Of a DNA stretch of 64,000 nt, positions 61,581 through 64,000 are shown one piece after another. Both the position numbers and the translations under genes were made by a program. The DNA is from Bdellovibrio bacteriovorus HD100 (GTDB lineage: Bacteria > Bdellovibrionota > Bdellovibrionia > Bdellovibrionales > Bdellovibrionaceae). Each line of letters begins with the position of its first letter. Position 1 is the first letter of the stretch. The notes under the pieces were generated by a model. That model saw only the letters and a program-made list of their open reading frames with translations, made no database searches and was not told where the DNA came from. The stretch covers positions 3,658,001 through 3,722,000 of the forward strand of contig NC_005363.1 in the NCBI RefSeq assembly GCF_000196175.1. The letters run 5' to 3'.

Positions 61581-62899
61581 TGGCTTTTCTTCCTGCTGAA
61601 ATTATTAAAATCAAACGCAATGGCGGCGAACTAAAATACGAAGAAATCAGCGAATTCATCCTGGGCTATGCGCGCGGGCAGATTCCTGATTACCAGATGT
61701 CGGCATTGCTGATGGCGATCTTCTTCCGTGGCATGAACACCGAAGAAACTCTGTCTTTGACCAAAGCCATGCTTCACTCCGGCGAAGTTGTGGATTTTTC
61801 TTCCGTGAAGGAATTCAAAGTGGATAAACACTCCACCGGTGGTGTGGGTGATAAAACCAGCCTGATTCTGGGTCCGATCGTGGCCGCTGCAGGTATTCCC
61901 GTGCCGATGATTTCAGGCCGTGGCCTGGGCCACACTGGTGGGACTCTGGACAAACTGGAATCCATTCCAGGATTCAACACGCAGAAGTCCTTGCCTGAAT
62001 TTATCGAGCTGGTTCACAAACACAAAATCTGCTTCATCGGCCAGACCAAAGAAATCTGTCCGGCTGATAAAAAGATCTATGCCCTTCGTGATGTGACAGC
62101 GACGGTGGAAAGCCTGCCGCTGATCTGCGCTTCAATCATGTCCAAAAAAATGGCGGAAGGGATCGATGGCCTGGTGCTGGATGTGAAGTTCGGATCCGGT
62201 GCCTTCATGAAAACCCCGGTGCTGGCGGAAGAACTGGCGGTGAACCTGATGGCGATTGCCAAAGGTTACGGCAAGAAAGTCACAGCATTGCTGACGAATA
62301 TGGATCAGCCGCTGGGTCGTTATGCCGGGAACTCGGTGGAAGTCGAAGAATGCGTGGCCATCATGAAGAATGAAAAGTTCATGGGCCCTGCGGGGTACGA
62401 TCTTTACGAAGACACACGCGAGCTGAGCCTGCGTCTTTCTGCACACATGCTGCTTTTGGCGGGTGTGGGGAAAAACGAAGAGGAATCCTACAAAATTGCT
62501 GAAGACATTCTTGTTTCTGGCAAGGCGATGGCCAAGTTTGAAGAACTTTGCTCCATCCACGGTGGGAACTTGAAGGCCCTGCCAAAACCGAAGCATTCCA
62601 TCGAGGTGAAATCTGACAAAGCCGGCTGGGTGGGTGGTTTCCACACCGAAAGCATTGGTGTTGCGGGCATCTTGATCAAGGCCGGTCGTGCACAAACCAC
62701 AGACATCATTGCCCCTACTGCGGGCATCGAATTCCATGTGAAAGTGGGCGATGAAGTGAATGTCGGCGACACGGTCTTTACATTGCATGGCGACGACAAA
62801 GATCTGTTGCAATCTGCTCTGCCGATGCTTCGTTCAGCAATGACAATTTCCTTGCAAAAGACATCAAAGCCTAGTTTGATACTCAAAACTTTGAGCTAA
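61580..62899 (+). CDS. deoA: Thymidine/pyrimidine-nucleoside phosphorylase
   Basis: 439 residues. KHSTGGVGDKTSLILGP and SGRGLGHTGGTLDKLE are the phosphate- and substrate-binding signatures of class II nucleoside phosphorylases. It releases deoxyribose 1-phosphate from thymidine. Its ATG overlaps the deoC stop (TAATG), and it is coupled to the purine phosphorylase downstream in the same way. Confidence 0.95.
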   Translation: MAFLPAEIIKIKRNGGELKYEEISEFILGYARGQIPDYQMSALLMAIFFRGMNTEETLSLTKAMLHSGEVVDFSSVKEFKVDKHSTGGVGDKTSLILGPIVAAAGIPVPMISGRGLGHTGGTLDKLESIPGFNTQKSLPEFIELVHKHKICFIGQTKEICPADKKIYALRDVTATVESLPLICASIMSKKMAEGIDGLVLDVKFGSGAFMKTPVLAEELAVNLMAIAKGYGKKVTALLTNMDQPLGRYAGNSVEVEECVAIMKNEKFMGPAGYDLYEDTRELSLRLSAHMLLLAGVGKNEEESYKIAEDILVSGKAMAKFEELCSIHGGNLKALPKPKHSIEVKSDKAGWVGGFHTESIGVAGILIKAGRAQTTDIIAPTAGIEFHVKVGDEVNVGDTVFTLHGDDKDLLQSALPMLRSAMTISLQKTSKPSLILKTLS

Positions 62900-63741
62900 T
62901 GCTCGAGAAATTAAGGGAGAGTAAATTGGTACTCAATAAGCTACAAGAATCCATGACCTACATCCGCACCAAGACTTCGGCAAAACCGAAAATCGGTGTT
63001 GTATTGGGATCGGGCCTTGGCGCTTTTGTGAAAGAAGTGGAAGTTGAAACGACCATTCCTTACAAAGACATTCCTCACTTCTCCCCTCCGACTGTCGAAG
63101 GACATTCCGGAAATCTGATCTTCGGTAAAATCAACGGCCAATCCATCGCGATCCTTCAGGGTCGCAACCACTACTACGAAGGCCACAGCATGGAAAGTGT
63201 TGTGTTCCCGACTCGTACTTTGGCGATGCTGGGTGTGGAAACTTTGATTCTGACCAACTCTGCCGGTGGTTTCGGTGAAAACATGCAGGCCGGTGACTTC
63301 ATGGTCATCGAAGATCACATCAACCTGATGGGCACGAATCCTTTGATGGGTCCGAACATCAAGGAACTGGGTCCTCGTTTCCCGGACATGACGGAAGCTT
63401 ACGACAAGCGCCTGATCCAGATCATGGAAGATGTCTTGATGAAACAAGGTACACGCTATCACAAAGGTGTGTACTGCGGTGTGAGCGGTCCTACTTATGA
63501 AACTCCGTCTGAAGTTCGTTACTTGAAACTGATTGGCGGTAAAGCGGTCGGCATGAGCACGGTTCCTGAAACCATCGCAGCCAACCACCTGGGTCTGCGT
63601 GTTGCGGCTCTTTCTTGCATCACCAATTTGGCGGCAGGGATTTCCTCTCAGAAGCTTTCCCACAACGAAGTGACAGAGACAGCCAAGCAGGTAGAGATGC
63701 AATTCTCCTCGTTTTTGCGCGAGTTTATCGCTCATATCTAA
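62899..63741 (+). CDS. Purine nucleoside phosphorylase
   Basis: 280 residues of the trimeric class. VVLGSGLGAF, EGHSGNL, GRNHYYEGHSM and NSAGGFGENM are typical. It releases purine bases with (deoxy)ribose 1-phosphate. ATG 62899 overlaps the deoA stop; TTG 62926 after GGGAGAG is a possible alternative start that removes nine residues. Last gene of the deo-like operon. Confidence 0.95.
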   Translation: MLEKLRESKLVLNKLQESMTYIRTKTSAKPKIGVVLGSGLGAFVKEVEVETTIPYKDIPHFSPPTVEGHSGNLIFGKINGQSIAILQGRNHYYEGHSMESVVFPTRTLAMLGVETLILTNSAGGFGENMQAGDFMVIEDHINLMGTNPLMGPNIKELGPRFPDMTEAYDKRLIQIMEDVLMKQGTRYHKGVYCGVSGPTYETPSEVRYLKLIGGKAVGMSTVPETIAANHLGLRVAALSCITNLAAGISSQKLSHNEVTETAKQVEMQFSSFLREFIAHI

Positions 63742-63802
63742 TGGGTTGGACCTGACAAAAGGGTCCAGTCCAGTTTCTGAAATTTAGCCTCAAAATAAGA
63801 CA

Positions 63803-63808
63803 TATAAT
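63803..63808 (+). promoter_or_regulatory. Possible -10 element before the last lipoprotein gene
   Basis: A perfect TATAAT lies at 63803-63808, but no good -35 box is found at the usual spacing, so the promoter call is tentative. A GTCCCAT-TGAT-GGGAC-type stem follows near 63846-63860 in the leader. Confidence 0.4.
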
Positions 63809-63885
63809 AGCCGAAGAGCTAACCGGTCGGGCCTTTGTAGTGCGTCCCATTGATGGGACCCGTTGGGCTCGCACAGGGAGTGAAC

Positions 63886-64000
63886 ATGGATGTTCAAAAA
63901 ATTCTCTCGGCGGTCGCTTGCGTCTTTGTATTTGCAGCTTGTAGCCAGAAATCCGCTGAAACAGTCTTTCCAGAAAATGGCGCGCTTGATTCCAGCGCCT
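63886..64000 (+). CDS. Lipoprotein, N-terminal part (cut by the window end)
   Basis: 38 codons visible. MDVQKILSAVACVFVFAAC is a lipoprotein signal with lipobox FAAC (Cys19), followed by a polar start of the mature protein. AGGGAG lies just upstream of ATG 63886. The rest lies outside the window, so no family can be named. Confidence 0.7.
   Translation, partial: MDVQKILSAVACVFVFAACSQKSAETVFPENGALDSSA

Overview
The window looks like a chromosomal segment of a predatory bacterium of the Bdellovibrionota, most likely Bdellovibrio. This is judged from gene content and my memory of that group, with no database search. The pointers are a Gram-negative envelope set (LolA, a Mla-type system, RseP, TonB-like and RodZ-like proteins), type IV pilus retraction (PilT), many small secreted proteins of no clear family, nucleoside salvage, reverse transsulfuration, and moderate GC with dense operons. 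No phage, insertion sequence or CRISPR array is visible. There is one tRNA (Phe) and no rRNA. The right edge cuts a lipoprotein gene.

Layout. 1-7.9 kb is a long rightward run: uppS-cdsA-rseP-tsaB (lipid carrier, phospholipid, site-2 protease, t6A), a MinD/FlhG-like ATPase, a J-domain-like/HTH protein, a RluD-type pseudouridine synthase, pgeF and a 3-methyladenine glycosylase, followed by a hemolysin III protein. 8.7-12.5 kb is leftward: tRNA-Phe, two transsulfuration enzymes and an orphan TadB/TadC-like pair. At 12.6 kb lies a 43-residue Lys/Ala/Thr protein resembling a histone H1 tail. 13.1-17.6 kb is a leftward Mla-like lipid transport operon with two ATPases, two permeases, one MCE protein and a small candidate outer-membrane barrel. 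sucCD follows, then a secreted protein with seven Cys-bearing repeats.

22-30 kb is a rightward stress-like island: tandem UspA, SDR oxidoreductase, a phosphoribosyltransferase-hydrolase fusion, a MacB/LolD-type ABC exporter with a membrane-fusion protein, and a second tandem UspA. 30-37 kb is rich in secreted proteins: a di-heme cytochrome, a DUF2388-like protein behind a sigma-54-like promoter, a large HExxH protein and a TonB-like protein. 37-44 kb holds ndk, an RNA m5U methyltransferase, a TPR lipoprotein, a RodZ-like protein, a GT39 glycosyltransferase, a PHP-like protein, a ferredoxin and a DnaQ-like exonuclease.

44-51.5 kb holds nadE, a DUF2203 protein, a pilin-like protein, a TPR protein and the rimO-lolA-comF group. 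51.6-59.2 kb holds a secreted protein-glutaminase-like enzyme and, leftward, the rplU-rpmA-obgE-(nadD::rsfS)-rlmH ribosome cluster, a large secreted protein and RNase G. 59.4-64 kb holds pilT and the deoC-deoA-pnp nucleoside salvage operon, which would suit growth on prey nucleic acid.

The strongest unusual signals are: the 22-30 kb island; the paired, probably heteromeric Mla transporter whose second ATPase has Asp in place of the Walker B Glu; the H1-like protein together with an H1-like tail on ribosomal protein L21; a NadD-RsfS fusion; an RseP with three PDZ domains; and the seven-repeat secreted protein.
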